A stretch of 64,000 bases of DNA from Aselliscus stoliczkanus (taxonomy: Eukaryota; Chordata; Mammalia; Chiroptera; Hipposideridae): assembly GCA_033961575.1 (NCBI GenBank), contig CM066727.1, forward strand, positions 153,559,434 through 153,623,433. Direction: 5' to 3'. Each line of letters opens with the position of its first letter. Within the stretch, counting starts at the first letter, position 1. Positions 1 to 15,084 of the stretch are shown here, one piece after another. A model generated the notes under the pieces. The model was not told where the DNA came from. It searched no databases and saw only the letters and a program-made list of their open reading frames with translations. The position numbers and the translations under genes were made by a program.

Positions 1-19
1 TCCAAATAATACCTAAAGT

Positions 20-235
20 TTACTAAGTACCTACGATGTGCCAGGCACTGTCCTAACTGCATTGCATTAAATCCTCATAACAACCCTCTGAGGTAAGTAA
101 CACCATGAGCTCCACTCGATAAGCAATGAAATTAAGACCAGAGGGGTTAAGAAACTAGTCTAAAATCACACAGGTAGTAAGTGACAGAGCTAGGAGTTAG
201 CCCCAGAAAGTCTAACCAAAGCCAATGCTTTTGAT
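20..235 (-). repeat. MIR SINE, reverse orientation
   Basis: The stretch reads like reverse-complement MIR: a 'gtgccaggcactgt' block, then 'aatcctcataacaaccctc', then a block recalling 'gaaactgaggcacagagagg', then 'cacacaggtagtaagtgaca'. It is diverged and old. It lies in ACVRL1 intron 8. Confidence 0.75.
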
Positions 236-619
236 CTCCAAACTATGCTTAAAGGAGGATGGCTGGTTGACTGCTGGGTGAGGATGTGGAACAAGAAGGG
301 GGAGCAAACGCCTCTCTTAAAAGAAAGGGATTTCTACCCAGGTCCGAATAGCATCACCACTCTCAGGGATGGCACAGGCCTCTGCTGACCCCATCAGCCA
401 GCAGCACCCCACTCCTTGTTATACCAAGTGCACAGTCCTCAGCCGGAGCTTTCTGAAAATGATGGCTGTGGAGCTGCAGACAGCTCAGGCAGAAGAGGCC
501 AGACTTGGAAAAAGCGCCCCATGCCCCACCCTGCTTCCCAGCCAAGGCTAGGGGCCAGGGCCACACAATTGCAACCTCGGGAGAGCCTGCGCCAGCTGTT
601 CTCCCCATGGCGGGCTTCC

Positions 620-745
620 AGGCCAGCCCCTGTGCCGCTCGCGCCCTAATCAGTGCTGCACAGAGGCCTGAGCGTGTCTAATGGGCCTTTAATCAGTGCC
701 GGGGCTGACACCAGATTACAGTGTTTATAATGCGCCATGAATCTG
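620..745. promoter_or_regulatory. Possible conserved intronic element in ACVRL1 intron 8
   Basis: Single-copy-looking sequence with several ATTA/TAAT-type homeodomain-like cores (ctaatcag, tctaatggg, tttaatcag, gattaca, tttataatg) packed in about 100 bases between repeats. No repeat signature is visible. Conservation cannot be tested here, so this is a candidate only. The rest of intron 8 between 750 and 1440 shows nothing I recognise. Confidence 0.3.
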
Positions 746-1443
746 TGTGGGGCTGACAGAGCTTCCCTCCGCCCCAGGAGCCTGCAGTCAGCCTCCTCCT
801 CAGCCCTCTCTGGTCCAGCCTTCCTTTCCTGCCTGCCTGATTGCCTGCAGCCTGCTCTAAGGGACCTCCGCTCCTTCCAGGTGTTCCCCCTTCCCCGACC
901 CCAGCCTCTAGAGCTGACTCTGAAAATTCACACCTGAAGAGGCAGGAATCTTAGTCCCCTGAGTCCACCAGAGCGTCTGGTTACACCTTGGCCTCCACTC
1001 GTCAATGACAACTGAGAACAAGTGAAGCCTGGCATGGGGGGCTGGCTTCTCATAGATACTCAGGAAATGAGAATGTCCCTCTCCCCAAGGAACAGAGCTC
1101 CAGGCATATCCTGAGGGTTGTCCCCAACCTATCAGGACTCCTGGGAGCCTCTTTCCATGGACAGCCTCCACAAAGACTGACAAGCCTTCCTACCCAGTCC
1201 AGACCACCACCCATCATCCATCCACCCCAGGGCTGGGAAGACACTGGCCACAGGGCTAGCCATGGGGCTGGCCATGGGGCCAGCAGAGATGGGATCCCTC
1301 TGCCTGCTCTCAGCCCCTCCAAATCTGAGTCCCCTGTGGTACCCACAATAATAATGAGGCAGCAATAAGCAAATACTCCCGGTACACTATATCCTGCATT
1401 TCTGTGGTCAAGGAAACCAAGGACCAGAGAGGTGTAAGTAGTT

Positions 1444-1912
1444 CAGAGTTACAGAGCACTGGCCCCAGAGTCAGATTGCCTGGTTTTGGACCTCGGTGTT
1501 GCCTCTAGCCAGCTATAATTCTGTGCCTCAGTCCCCTCATCTATAAAATGGGGATGATGCTGTGTCAGGCATTCATTACGACAGCTGTAATTGCCACGAA
1601 TATTTACTGAGCTCCATAACAGCTCCAAGTGCTGTCCTAAATACTTTATTTGGATTATCTCAACAACTAGAAACTATTTTTTATTCTGAATTTACAAATG
1701 AAGAAACTGAGACACAGAGAAGTTAGGTAACCTGTCCATGATCAGTGGCAAAATCAGGACTTGAACCTAGGCTGTCTGATTGCCAGCCCACGCTCTTCAT
1801 CACTAAGCAATACCAGCTTCCTACCAACACAGGGCGATTAAAGAAGACAATACATGTATATCCCATGGCATCTGGCACATATTGAAGCTCAATAAATGTT
1901 AGCTGCTATTCA
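1444..1912. repeat. Cluster of three MIR fragments
   Basis: A forward MIR at about 1444-1570 carries 'agagtcagattgcctgg' and 'cctcatctataaaatgggga'. A reverse MIR at about 1603-1812 carries 'gaagaaactgagacacagag'. A forward MIR tail at about 1860-1912 carries 'gaagctcaataaatgttagc'. All are diverged and intronic to ACVRL1. Confidence 0.7.
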
Positions 1913-2131
1913 TATTTCTGTTATTATCACTTACCCAAGATTTCACAGCCAGACTCAGACTCTCAGGTACAGATGAACCATAAAAGTTTGCTCAGCTGAA
2001 CCAGCTGGTGGGTGTCCATGAAGGGAATACAGGTGGTCTGGCCACAAGCCCCTCGGGCCACAGGCACCTGCCATGGCAGGAAGCCCCCATCTCCTGCCTG
2101 TCTATCCACATGCCGCATTCCCCTTTCCTCA

Positions 2132-5551
<3,420 letters not shown>

Positions 5552-5559
5552 GGTCCTGG

Positions 5560-7450
5560 ATAGAGGAGCAGGAGAGGGGGTGCAGTAAGATCTGTGAAGT
5601 GTGATCCCCTCCATGTTTTCAGCCACTGACCGTGGGTCCCCTCCCACCCAGAGGAAATCACTGGGAGTGTTTTTTTTTTGGGGGGGGGCAGGGAGGCCTC
5701 CTCCCTACTCCCTGTGTCTGGCTTTGGGGTGGGGCCTGCAGGGGAAGTCCTGGTTCACTTCCCCATGGAAACCATCCTGTTAGGGCAAAGGCTGGGGAGC
5801 CATGTTTAAGTGAATGAGAGCTTGGGGGACTCCCAGCTTTGCACCCCTCCTGCTGAGCTTTGACTGCAGGGTGCAGAGGGCATGGGGCTATGGTGTAAGA
5901 GTCATGTCTTCAGCAGCTCCCCTTCTGTCCTCTGCCTCCTGCCCCCCCTTCCCAGCCTCTATCCCAGTACCCCCCCACCCCCCCCAGCCCTGGCTGCCTC
6001 AAACATAAACAGGCTCCTGTCTTCATTTCCTGCCATTCAGGGTCCCACCACGCTGGGAACAGGAATCAAGATTGTTTAGATTGAGGTCTGGATAGAACAG
6101 GCAGGAGTCACGCACAGCAGGAAGTTCAGGGCACACTCTCAGGGCAGGCTAGAGCAGCCACAGGGTCTGGAGGAGCCACCTGGAGCTGGAATACCCCGTG
6201 ACAGAATCCTAAGGAAATACCTCGTGAATCACAAAGCCCAGTTCATCATTTTAGAAGAGGTGAGATTCATGTTCAGACAGGAGAGGAGGTTTGTCCAAGG
6301 TCAGACAGGATCCAGTGTCCAAGGTCAGACAGGACCCAGGCGTCCAGTCTCCCAGTCCAGTGCTCTTTCTACCCTGTCTCCCAATCCAGAGTAACAGTCC
6401 ACGACTGAGCCCTCAAGGATGTAACAACCATACAAAGCCTTGACAGTGTTGGCTCAAACTCGGTGAAAGGAACCTGTGCAGCCTCACCAGAGCAGAAGTC
6501 CTCTCTGTGCTATTCCCTGGCCCCATTCTCTTTCCTTGCTGTCCTGGGAAAGGATGGGGGTAGGGCAAATGATGTGGGAAGGGAAGGGAAACACACTTAG
6601 ACACTGAATGTTTGACCTTCCATGGCTGGTTAAGGTTGAATTTTTCCAGAAGTTTTGTGGGGAGTGTTAAGGGGAGTAATTCTGATCTATGACAGTCCCC
6701 CAAATCAGGTCCCAAACCAACTAGTTCTTCAGAAGCCACCCCCTTCATTTCTCAAAGGTTTAGAACAAGAATATAAGGGCTGAGGCTGCAGCAAGAAGGG
6801 TTGAGGTCAGATAGTAAGAAGGACCTTCTGAATGGTGGAGAATGTGCAGGTGTGTGCCTGGAACAGACAACCTGAGGGAGGGGGAATGTTTTCTGGCATC
6901 ATATGGAGAGGCTGGTAGGGCTGGGTGTATGGCCACATGGGCTGCAGAAGGACTATAGACTAAGAATGATGCCAAATGAAGATCCATGATGGATCTGAGG
7001 TTCTGAGGGCAAGATGGCTGGGAGGTTGTGGGGGGTAGTTTCGTATGCCTCTCTCGCTGGTGGCAGCTCTAGCCTTCCTGCCTGGGTTTCCTCTGCCCCA
7101 GAGGCCTAGGGCTGGGGAGGAAATGGAGCCCTGGGCTGCTGCAGCTGTGTCCCCAGCCTCTGCCTGACCTCCTGCCTCTTGCCCCTCCTGGCAGGCAGTG
7201 AGGACTCGAGCAAGCACTCTGCGTGGGACTGGAGATTGGAGAGGGAGCAGCAGACAAGCTGAATTTGTCCACTGGGGTACAGGCAGGAAGCCATCCTTGG
7301 CAGCCTTTGCTTGCCCAGAAAGCAGCTAAGGAGAGGGTATGTGGCAGGAAGGAAACCGTGGAAAACAATGAGGATGAATCTGGCATCCTCCTAGGATCCT
7401 GTACCCATGCTCCACTTCTCTGACATGCCCCGTCTACCCTCTCACCTACT
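5560..7450. other. ACVRL1 intron 1, proximal part, mostly unique sequence
   Basis: Short G-runs and C-runs (5668-5688, 5970-5985), a weak MIR-like remnant at about 6240-6380, and a local tandem duplication of a GTCCAAGGTCAGACAGGA unit at about 6293-6340. No exon, RNA gene or intact mobile element is recognised. Confidence 0.5.
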
Positions 7451-7453
7451 TTA

Positions 7454-7620
7454 TCACACATCTGAATCACCTGAAGTGCTTCGTGGAAAATGCGCATTTG
7501 GTCTCACTCCCAGTCCAGATTCTGATTTGGTCCATCTGGGACCAGCAGGAAACATGCATTTTTTTTTTTTTTAAGGTTCCCCAGGTAATTCTGATCAGTG
7601 GGTACCCTGGTGAGAAATGT
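7454..7620. repeat. MER5/MER20-type hAT remnant
   Basis: Opens with 'gaatcacctga' and closes with 'ttccccaggtaattctgat', the near-palindromic ends of short non-autonomous hAT-Charlie elements. An A/T homopolymer has grown inside at about 7560-7572. Confidence 0.5.
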
Positions 7621-8339
7621 GTCCTACACAACATTAAGGCTCTTCCCCATGCTTTCATTTCAGAGAGCCTGCTGGGTGAGTGAGTGGGAGTGAGGTGCAG
7701 AGGGCACGAATACCCAGGGACCACCCCCCTCTACTGGAGGAGAAGGGACACACAAAGCTAAACACAAAAGCCTGGAACTTAGAGACACCGCGGATCTAGG
7801 GCAGGCAAGCACTTTGCTCTTGGCATCCACCTCAGGCCTCCCAGGTCGGGAACAGTGCAGGGAGGGCCTGGCAGCATCTGCAGAACTCACCTCTGGTCTA
7901 ATACCGGCAATGTGGAGTAAAATTGTGACTGTCCAATCTCTAACTGTCCCAGCGTAAGGTTAAGTATAGGAGCATGCTGAGTCCTGGCCAGTCCAAACTC
8001 AGATGTGACCCTGCATGATTCGCCCTGAAACCTGACTCGAGCACAAATGGACTCCTGGGAACTCACAGTATCCTTTCATTTCTAAGCAAAACTTCGTAAC
8101 AGATCTCCCGCTGACAGAAGTATCACTGTTGTTGGTCAGAAATCACAAATGCTAAACTACTATCAAACATTAGCTTACTGTGAAATCCTTAGTAATAAGA
8201 GTTAACCTTCCCTGAGTATGACTCATGTGTAACTACTGAACTTTTAACTGTTGATCTCATTTCATCTCACAACAATCCAATGGGAAACTGATGCTCCGGG
8301 ATGTTAAGTTTCTTGCTCATAATCACCACATGTGTCTTG

Positions 8340-8700
8340 ATCAACTTAAGCTGCTGATCGTAAATCCTTCCTCAGTCACTTTATTGCTCCAATTGTTTGA
8401 TGTTCTGTGAGCCCCACAAAGGAGGAAAAAGCGAGCGGGTCTCACTGACATTAACAGATTGCCCGCTGCTGTTGTCATCAACAGGTGCCCGATGTGGGTT
8501 TGTTTAGATGGAGAGACAGAAATCATCTGTTAGCTGTAGGCTTAGTCACAGGAGGGAGAACAAGAGTGGAGGTGTGCTTGGAAGATGGTGGTCAATCTTA
8601 CCTCCCCATCCCACCTGAGGAATTGATAAAACCCACTCTCATCAGCAGCAGTGGCTCAGCACAGCAGTGACTGTCACAGGGCTGGAAGTGCCTCACTCTG
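8340..8700. promoter_or_regulatory. Unique intron 1 segment, candidate enhancer
   Basis: Non-repetitive stretch in ACVRL1 intron 1. It carries a FOX-like TTTGTTTA, a GATA core in ATTGATAAA, GGAGGAAAA and E-boxes (CAGGTG, CATCTG). Such combinations are common in endothelial enhancers, but the motifs are short and no conservation data are available here. Confidence 0.25.
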
Positions 8701-8872
8701 CTCATTAGCGGGTCTGACCCAAACAGCAGAGGGCCAGACTGAGCTGCTTCTGCCAGGTTGCCCTTTACCAGACACAAAGCACTTTCCTCTGTATCACTTC
8801 ATTAGCCCTTCACACAGTGTGATGTAGCATCACGCCTGCATTTTAGGATCTCAGACAGAATGCAGAAGCAGC

Positions 8873-9130
8873 AGAGTCTAACAGAGGTCAGGATGTGGGT
8901 TCTGGATCATGTAGATCTGGTTCAAATCTTGCCTCTGCCACTTAGAGCTATGAGATTTGGAGCAAGTTACTTAAACTTTCTGAGGTTTAGGCTTCCCCAT
9001 GTAAAATGAGAATAATAATATGCTCATTTCATAGGTCTAATGTAGTAAAATTATTTCATGGCACATAGTACCACTATGTACTACTAAGTACACTATGTAC
9101 TACTAAGTGGTACATAGTAGGCATTTACAG
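8873..9130 (+). repeat. MIR SINE, forward
   Basis: Contains 'ggttcaaatcttgcctctgccactta', 'gagcaagttacttaaact' and 'gcacatagtac', in MIR order. Its 3' part carries a small local duplication of a CTATGTACTACTAAGT unit at about 9074-9106. Confidence 0.75.
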
Positions 9131-9483
9131 GTAACAGAAACTCAGCTGTCCACTTATACCATCCATGAAGCTTTAGACAACTGATTCGAGTCCGAGTCCG
9201 CTTCCTCTTCTGCAGGATGGGTAAAACAACCCTTCTTTTGCTAAGTTGTGCCAAGGATTACTGACACGACTGAGAAAAATATGTGTCTATATAGTAAGTA
9301 CTCAAAAATGATAGCCATTTTTTAACCTCCCAATAAGATGGAAGGCCAAGTACTAGGACAAATGGGGTAGTAAGGGATTATAGAGGACAGACCTGACTCT
9401 GCGAGAAGCTGCCCATAAATAGAGGGGGTGAGAGCTACTGTTCACTTAAGGCCCTGACCTCAGAGAAGAAAAGAGGGGGTGGC

Positions 9484-9762
9484 TGAGTAGATGCCTGACC
9501 AATGCGCTATACACCTGAAGAGCTGAAGTAGAATAATATTGAATATCAACTATAACTAAATATATAGGTATATATAGTCACGGGGTGTAGCGTACAACAT
9601 AGGGAAGATAGTCGATGGTATTGTCACAGCTATATAAGATGTCAGGGGGATAGTAGTTTGGCGGGTGGTTTATCATTTTATGAGGGGTTTAAATGTCTAA
9701 CTATTACGTTGCTTTGTACACCTGAAACTAATAAAAATAAATAAATTTAAAAATAGAAAAAG
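9484..9762 (+). mobile_element. Truncated LINE-like 3' end with target duplication
   Basis: About 280 bp ending 'tgtacacctgaaactaataaa' and an A-rich tail, typical of a mammalian L1 3' terminus. The flanks 'agaaaagagggggtggct' (about 9466-9484) and 'agaaaagaggggtgggct' (about 9766-9783) look like a target-site duplication differing by an indel. 5' truncation is typical of LINE insertion. Confidence 0.6.
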
Positions 9763-10339
9763 AAAGAAAAGAGGGGTGGGCTCAACAGCACTGGCCTCCA
9801 GGGTGGCCTGGAAACCTCAGGATCCCGCCTGGAGGGAGGCTGGGACCCCTCTGGCCTGGGTCCTGAAGGAGGGCCACGGCACAGGGCTGACCATGGTGGG
9901 GCTGGCGGTGAGGCTCGTAGGCTGGAGTTGCTGGGTCAGATTCCTTAAGCAAGAGCTGCAAGGGCTGATCTGGGAAAGCTGGGCTTCAAGGGGTGGCTCA
10001 ACAGCATTTGAGGTAGACCCTCACTCCCAGGTCAAGCCAGCCCCCCTGAAGGGACATGTGACCCCTTCCCTGTGAGTGAAGCAGGACTGGAATCCTTCTG
10101 CACGTTTTACGTGGATGAACATAGGAGAACACAGGAGTTACACGACTGGTCCCAGGAGCAGTTTTCTGACTCCCAGTCTGGATGCATTCCCGCCCCCTCC
10201 CCGTCTCAGGTGGGGTAACAGGCAGATGTGCGGGAGGCTGAGGGGCGGCTTGCTCTCCTGATGACCTGGGGCTGACCACACGGCAACTTCTCAGAGGGGC
10301 TCTCCGGGATCTGCCCAAAGGAAGGGACCATTCGGGGTG

Positions 10340-11010
10340 GGGTCAGGCCACTCTACCCCCCACCCGGCCCTGCCGGTGGACCTCTTCTCACCTCTGGGCC
10401 TGCCCTGCGGGCCACGGGGCGCAGGCGTATGGCGGCGGCCACTGTCGCAAGACCAGCGCTGGGCTGGACTGTCGGCCGGGGTCGGGCGCGGTCCGGGACG
10501 GGGCTGGGGCCCTGGAGGAGCTCGCTGGGCTCGGCTGGCGCGACGGCCTCCCGGGACTGGGAAAGGGGCTGGAGCAAAAATGTTTCTTATTCCAGCGTCT
10601 TCCTGCCTGGCCCAGCTCCACCACTCCCTCCTAATAAACCGTTTCCTATTGCCCAGCTCGCCGACGGGCCGCCCGCTCGCCCCTCGCCGGGGCTGCAGGA
10701 CCCAGACCCGCCCCCGCGCAGCCCCCAGACCCCAGGGGCGGCTGCCCCCTCAGCCAGCCCCAGCTCGGGGATCGCGGCCCGCTCCCCGCCCGGAGCCTCC
10801 CACATCCGCCTCTCCGAGGGGGCGGGCCTTGGACGCCAGCCGCGGGGGTCGCGTGGGGTCCGGCTCAGAGCCGTGGGAGCCCAAGCTACCAGGGGAGGCA
10901 CCGTCTGAAGCCGGGGTAGGGGTGGGGCGCCCCCTGCCGCTCCGAGCCACGGAGGGGTGCCCTGGCATCCCCGAATGGGAAGGGGGCGCCGAGGGAAGGG
11001 CCTGCCAGAA
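10340..11010 (-). promoter_or_regulatory. CpG island and promoter of ACVRL1
   Basis: CpG-dense, GC-rich block that spans ACVRL1 exon 1 and its upstream side (higher coordinates, minus strand). Several GC boxes (CCGCCC/GGGCGG type) are seen at about 10700-10950 and no convincing TATA box at the expected place, which agrees with the human ALK1 promoter being TATA-less and Sp1-dependent. Long open frames on both strands here are a by-product of GC content. Confidence 0.75.
10392..10647 (-). other. ACVRL1: ACVRL1 non-coding exon 1
   Basis: The minus strand from about 10647 reads GGAAACGGTTTATTAGGAGG, then a GTGGTGGAGCTGGGCC block, which I recognise as the start of the human ACVRL1 mRNA 5'UTR. 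It ends at a donor CAGAG|GTGAGA at 10392. Joining to exon 2 puts CAGAG next to GACCATG, as in the human transcript. The distance to the ATG, about 5 kb, also matches human. The exact transcription start is not known from sequence alone. Confidence 0.85.
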
Positions 11011-11439
11011 GGGGTTAGAGAAGGGAAATTACCTGTCCTTCCCCACCTTCGACCCAGGTCCCCGCCCGAGGAGGCTCACAGCCTTAAGGGCAGAGTTTGG
11101 GGCTGTCAGAGTCCGGAAACATCTTGGCCCCGCCCTCAGGGACTCCCCATTCTGTCCAAAGCCTTTAGCCTCCCCTCTTCTGGCCCCTTCACCCACTTTT
11201 GTCCCCTCCCCTCTCTGCTTAGCTCAGGGGAAACAGGCCCAGATGGGGCGGCTCCGGGTAGGTGGTGAAGACGGTCTGAGCCCCTCCAGCCGGCTGGCCA
11301 CAGTGCAGTCAGTGACAAGGACTCCTCTCCCCACCGTGAGAGGCCAGGATGGAGGGAGAGGCTGGGAATTTTTTTGGACTGATCCTTTGGAGGCAGGTCT
11401 CTCACCCCATCAAATGGAGCCTTAAAGATGGGTCTGGAG

Positions 11440-11598
11440 GGCCGGCCGAGTGGCGCGGTGGTTAAGCGCTGGCTTGGGAAGCCAGCGGCCCCGGTTCGGA
11501 TCCCACATATGAGGGCCAGTGCCCTAAAAAAAAAAAAAAAAAAAAAAAATTCAGGTGGCTATTGACTTTCATTCCTCTTTGAAAAAATAAAAAAATAA
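11440..11598 (+). mobile_element. tRNA-derived SINE, short type, with extra 3' segment
   Basis: Starts GGCCGGCCGAGTGGCGCGG, has an A-box-like region, an anticodon-like hairpin GCTGGC-TTGGGAA-GCCAGC and a B-box GGTTCGGATCC. It then has ACATATGAGGGCCAGTG and poly(A). A perfect 16-bp target duplication (AAAGATGGGTCTGGAG) lies at 11424-11439 and 11599-11614. About 49 bp of extra sequence with its own A-rich end sits between the poly(A) and the distal duplication. Confidence 0.9.
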
Positions 11599-11844
11599 AA
11601 AGATGGGTCTGGAGCCTTCCTCTGGATACTGCTCTGACCAGGTGGAGAAGGCATTTGGGAAGGGAGCAGAATGGCTTCTCTCCCAGGGAGAAATAAACTC
11701 TTCCTCTGTTGTCCTCACACAGGCTCAGAGCATTCACATTGTTGTCTTGCTTTGCTCCCACCACTGTGAGCACCCTGAAGGCAGGACTCCAGTTTTATTC
11801 AGAGGCTCCTGGTTATCCACCAAGACTGTAGCCTGGAAATCCAG

Positions 11845-11975
11845 GCTAGATACATAATCTTAGAAAAGTGACATCTCTCCATGCCTCAGTCCCCCATCTG
11901 CTAAATGGGCATAGTAAACAGTGCTAGCCTCATAGGGTTGGCTGAGTCTGACACAGGGTAGGCTCTCAATGAAAG
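11845..11975 (+). repeat. MIR SINE, forward
   Basis: Reads 'ctccatgcctcagtccccca', 'gctaaatgggcatagtaa', 'cctcatagggttggctgag' and 'gtaggctctcaatgaaagt' in MIR order. Confidence 0.65.
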
Positions 11976-13212
11976 TGTTTAACTTAATAAATATAAAGGC
12001 CGAGGAGGGGTTGGCCTCAGCCAAGTAGAAAGACATGGGTATTAGAAGCAAGAACAGATCTCAAAGTTGTCTTACTCGAATATGGAGATTCTACAAGATG
12101 GGCCAGGGACCCCTGCCCTTTGACAGGAATAGAGGCTGGGGGAGACAATGACTAAAGGCTCAGACATGCATCAATTGTTGACTGACTTCACTTCCTTTGC
12201 TCAAACCCTCCCTCCCAACTGCTTCACAACTTGTGAGCATGTGAATTCCAGAATCAAGACACGCCCAAATTTCAGTGTCAGGGCAGAACTATGTTCCTGC
12301 AGCCAATAGGAAGTACTATGGGATTACAGTATCTGCTCTTCCAGATTATAGCAGCCACTTGGCACTCTATTAGCTGGAGAACTGGGAGTGTGGCTGCGTG
12401 TCCATCTTCCATACCCACTCTCTCTCCTGCCCTGCTATGGCTTCAGATAAACCTTTCGTAGCCCCAGCTCATGGATCTCTGCGAACCCATCAAGCTCCTC
12501 CAGGGCCCCAGCCTGGAAGGTGGAAGTGCGGGCTTCCCCAAAGGAAACATTCTGTTTGAGACACACATTGAGAACAGAAACATTGAGATGGACAAGAGCT
12601 GAGAGTCCCCATGAGATTCGGGGTGGGGGGAGCTTTATCTGGGAAGAGTTCACGAAACAGATAAAAGTAGAGTACAATTTGGAGGGGGAAGACAGAGCCC
12701 AGTGGGGGACAGGCTGTACATCAATGCTGGAGTCTCCCGATCTCCCTGGCATTGAGCCCTCTGGACCCTGACTGGTGCTCTTTGGAGATTTTTGTGAATC
12801 CCATGACTTCCACAGCACTCTGAGAACCTGGGGAAGGCGTCAGAAGAGGGACAGAGTTGGAGAGCGCCGCCGTGGAGACTGAGCCCGATGAGGAAAGGAA
12901 AAAGGAATTGCAGATTGTATCCAACTCTACAAGAATTAATTACTCAAAAGGACCAGCTGTTCCCCATAATCGGTGAGGACAGAACAAGAGGAAACAGGCC
13001 CAAAGGACTAAGATTTAAATTTAGATACTCAGAAGGATTTCCCAGCAGCGTGAAGCAGAGGCCTGGAGATCCTGGGAGGATTGTGTGGGTGAAATCTCAA
13101 GGAGAGCCTCACCTACAGAAGGCAGGTGACCTGAAGTCTGGCATGAAGGCAGGGGAATGGACAACTTGGCTCCTCAGAACCAGCTATGAGTATTGAGTTC
13201 AAGCATAGCTCT
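11976..13212. other. Spacer upstream of the ACVRL1 promoter
   Basis: Unique-looking DNA without a recognisable gene. No splice-coherent reading frame with protein similarity was seen and no recent mobile element. Confidence 0.4.
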
Positions 13213-13214
13213 TG

Positions 13215-13340
13215 CCACCACGGCAGGGTGGCGGGGTGGTTAAGAGCTGGCTTGGGATGCCAGCGGCCCCAGTTCGGATCCCACATATGAGGGCCAGTGA
13301 CACTGCCCTCTAAAAAAATAAAAATAAAAAAAATACAAAA
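13215..13340 (+). mobile_element. tRNA-derived SINE, short type
   Basis: Head degraded at its 5' end (GGCAGGGTGGCGGGGTGG), then TTAAGAGCTGGCTTGGGATG, CCCAGTTCGGATCCC, ACATATGAGGGCCAGTGACA and an A-rich tail. No clear target duplication. Confidence 0.85.
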
Positions 13341-13344
13341 GCTG

Positions 13345-14810
13345 TGTGGATACACAGGGCTCCTCCCCACACTTAGTTTAATGCTCTGCTGTTGCCATCT
13401 TGAAATTCTTAATAATGTTTGAACAAAAGTCTCAGCATTTTCATTTTGTCCTAGGCCCCACAAATTATGTAGGAAGAAAAAGGGAGGAAAATTAGCAGAG
13501 GGTGAGCTGGGCTTTGCTTCCCTTAAATTGTAGACTGGGAGATTTAGATCAGGCATCCTAGGGATTTTTCAAATGTGAGGGACAAAAACAATAGAACAGG
13601 GTGCCTGAGGAGGAAGAACTGTGGGTCTCCTTTAGGGAGAAGTGAGGCAGATACCTGTGAATTCTGTTTCCCATCAATTAAACACAGAGGAGAGAGTCTC
13701 AGCTTTGTGGGCTGGGTGCAGCCAAATTTTGCCTGGACGAAGAGGAAGTGACCTGTCTAGGTGTCCGGTAGCTCATGGCAGAAGGCACCACAGTGTCCTG
13801 GGTTCCAGGCCTGGAGAACCTCTCTGGGCTGATGTACACTGAGGACTTTACTCGTAGACCGGATGTTCTCACAGGTCCTTCCCAGCTTTACATGATTTTC
13901 TTTATCTCTAAAGTTCAGGAAACTACCTGGTCTCAGGCCCTGTCACTACAGCTCAGGCTGGTGTCAAGGTTTGGGGGTGGGCGGGGACAGGCCAATGCCT
14001 CAGGAAGAGGCTGGCAGATAGGGCCCAGATTGCCCGAGCCACCAAGTCACCTTCCTCTTCCTCTCCAGCTCCTCCAGGATGTCCCCTAGATGGGTTCATC
14101 CACTCCTGGTCCACCCCTGAGCCCGAGGATGACTCATCTCAGGATGGAACCTTTTGAGGAAGGGCTGGCGTGTCAGGGCAGGAATCTGAGATTAGCCGGT
14201 GCCCACACAATGCCTCAGGGTGGGTTGGCATTCAGCCTGGGTTCTGATGAGAAGCTGCTCCAGAACCGCCTCCTCCCCAGCAGCCCACTGACCTCGGATC
14301 GTCCCTTTCCACGGGCCTCCTTGAGGCTCTGACTCTCTGCCACCAAACTGTCCCCACAAAGGAGGAAGAGAAGAGGGCCCAAGCGTGGAGCTGGAGCCGC
14401 TGTGTGTGAGCTTCAGCTCCCATGCCTGTAAGAAAGGGCTGGTAATTCCTTTCTGTCAATTTGCAGAATAAAAGCAAAATACCTGTAAGAGGCCTCTTTA
14501 CTAGTTGAAAAACCCACACAGATGTCCAGTTTGTTTTAAGGGAGGTAGGCCAAGCTGTGGGATAGGAGAAAGCATGAATTGGGAGTCTGGAAGTGGGAGG
14601 CTTGGTTGTGTGACAGGAGCCTCTATTTTCTTACCTGCTCAAAAATGGATGCTAAATGTTTCCTCTTCTCCTAATAGCTACCTGATATCATACCTAATAG
14701 CTATACAGATGGATGTGTAGCTACTGCAGAGGACTTGGAAGTATGAGGCAGCCATTCTGAAAAATTCAAGACATCCCTAATGAGCACAGGGTAAATAAAT
14801 AAATAAAATT
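13345..14810. other. Spacer without recognised genes
   Basis: Unique-looking sequence. Open frames are short and unrelated to any family I know. Confidence 0.4.
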
Positions 14811-14826
14811 CTGCAAATGAGTTTCT

Positions 14827-14935
14827 TTTTTTTTTTTTTTTTGAGGGCAGTGTCACTGGCCCTCATATGTGAGACCAGAACTGGGGCCACTGGCCCCCCA
14901 AGCCAGGGCTTAACCACCACGCCACTCAGCCGGTC
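14827..14935 (-). mobile_element. tRNA-derived SINE, short type, reverse
   Basis: Poly(T) then GAGGGCAGTGTCACTGGCCC and ending CACTCAGCCGGTC: the same family on the minus strand. A 16-bp target duplication with one mismatch, CTGCAAATG(A/C)GTTTCT, is at 14811-14826 and 14936-14951. Confidence 0.9.
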
Positions 14936-15084
14936 CTGCAAATGCGTTTCTAATGAAAGGCAATTGTACCCACCCCCAGGCCCTTTTGCTGAGGCCAGCC
15001 CCCTTCTCAAAGTTTCAGCTATTCGTTTCTCTGACGTTTACTTTGATAACTAAATAATATGTTTCCAATGTTATCTCTAGATTT

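Noticed and set aside
10337..11425. Long open frame (362 codons) on the plus strand in the GC-rich block
   Set aside because: It overlaps ACVRL1 exon 1 and its promoter on the other strand, has Pro/Arg/Gly-rich composition typical of CpG islands and runs straight through non-coding sequence. No protein family is recognisable.
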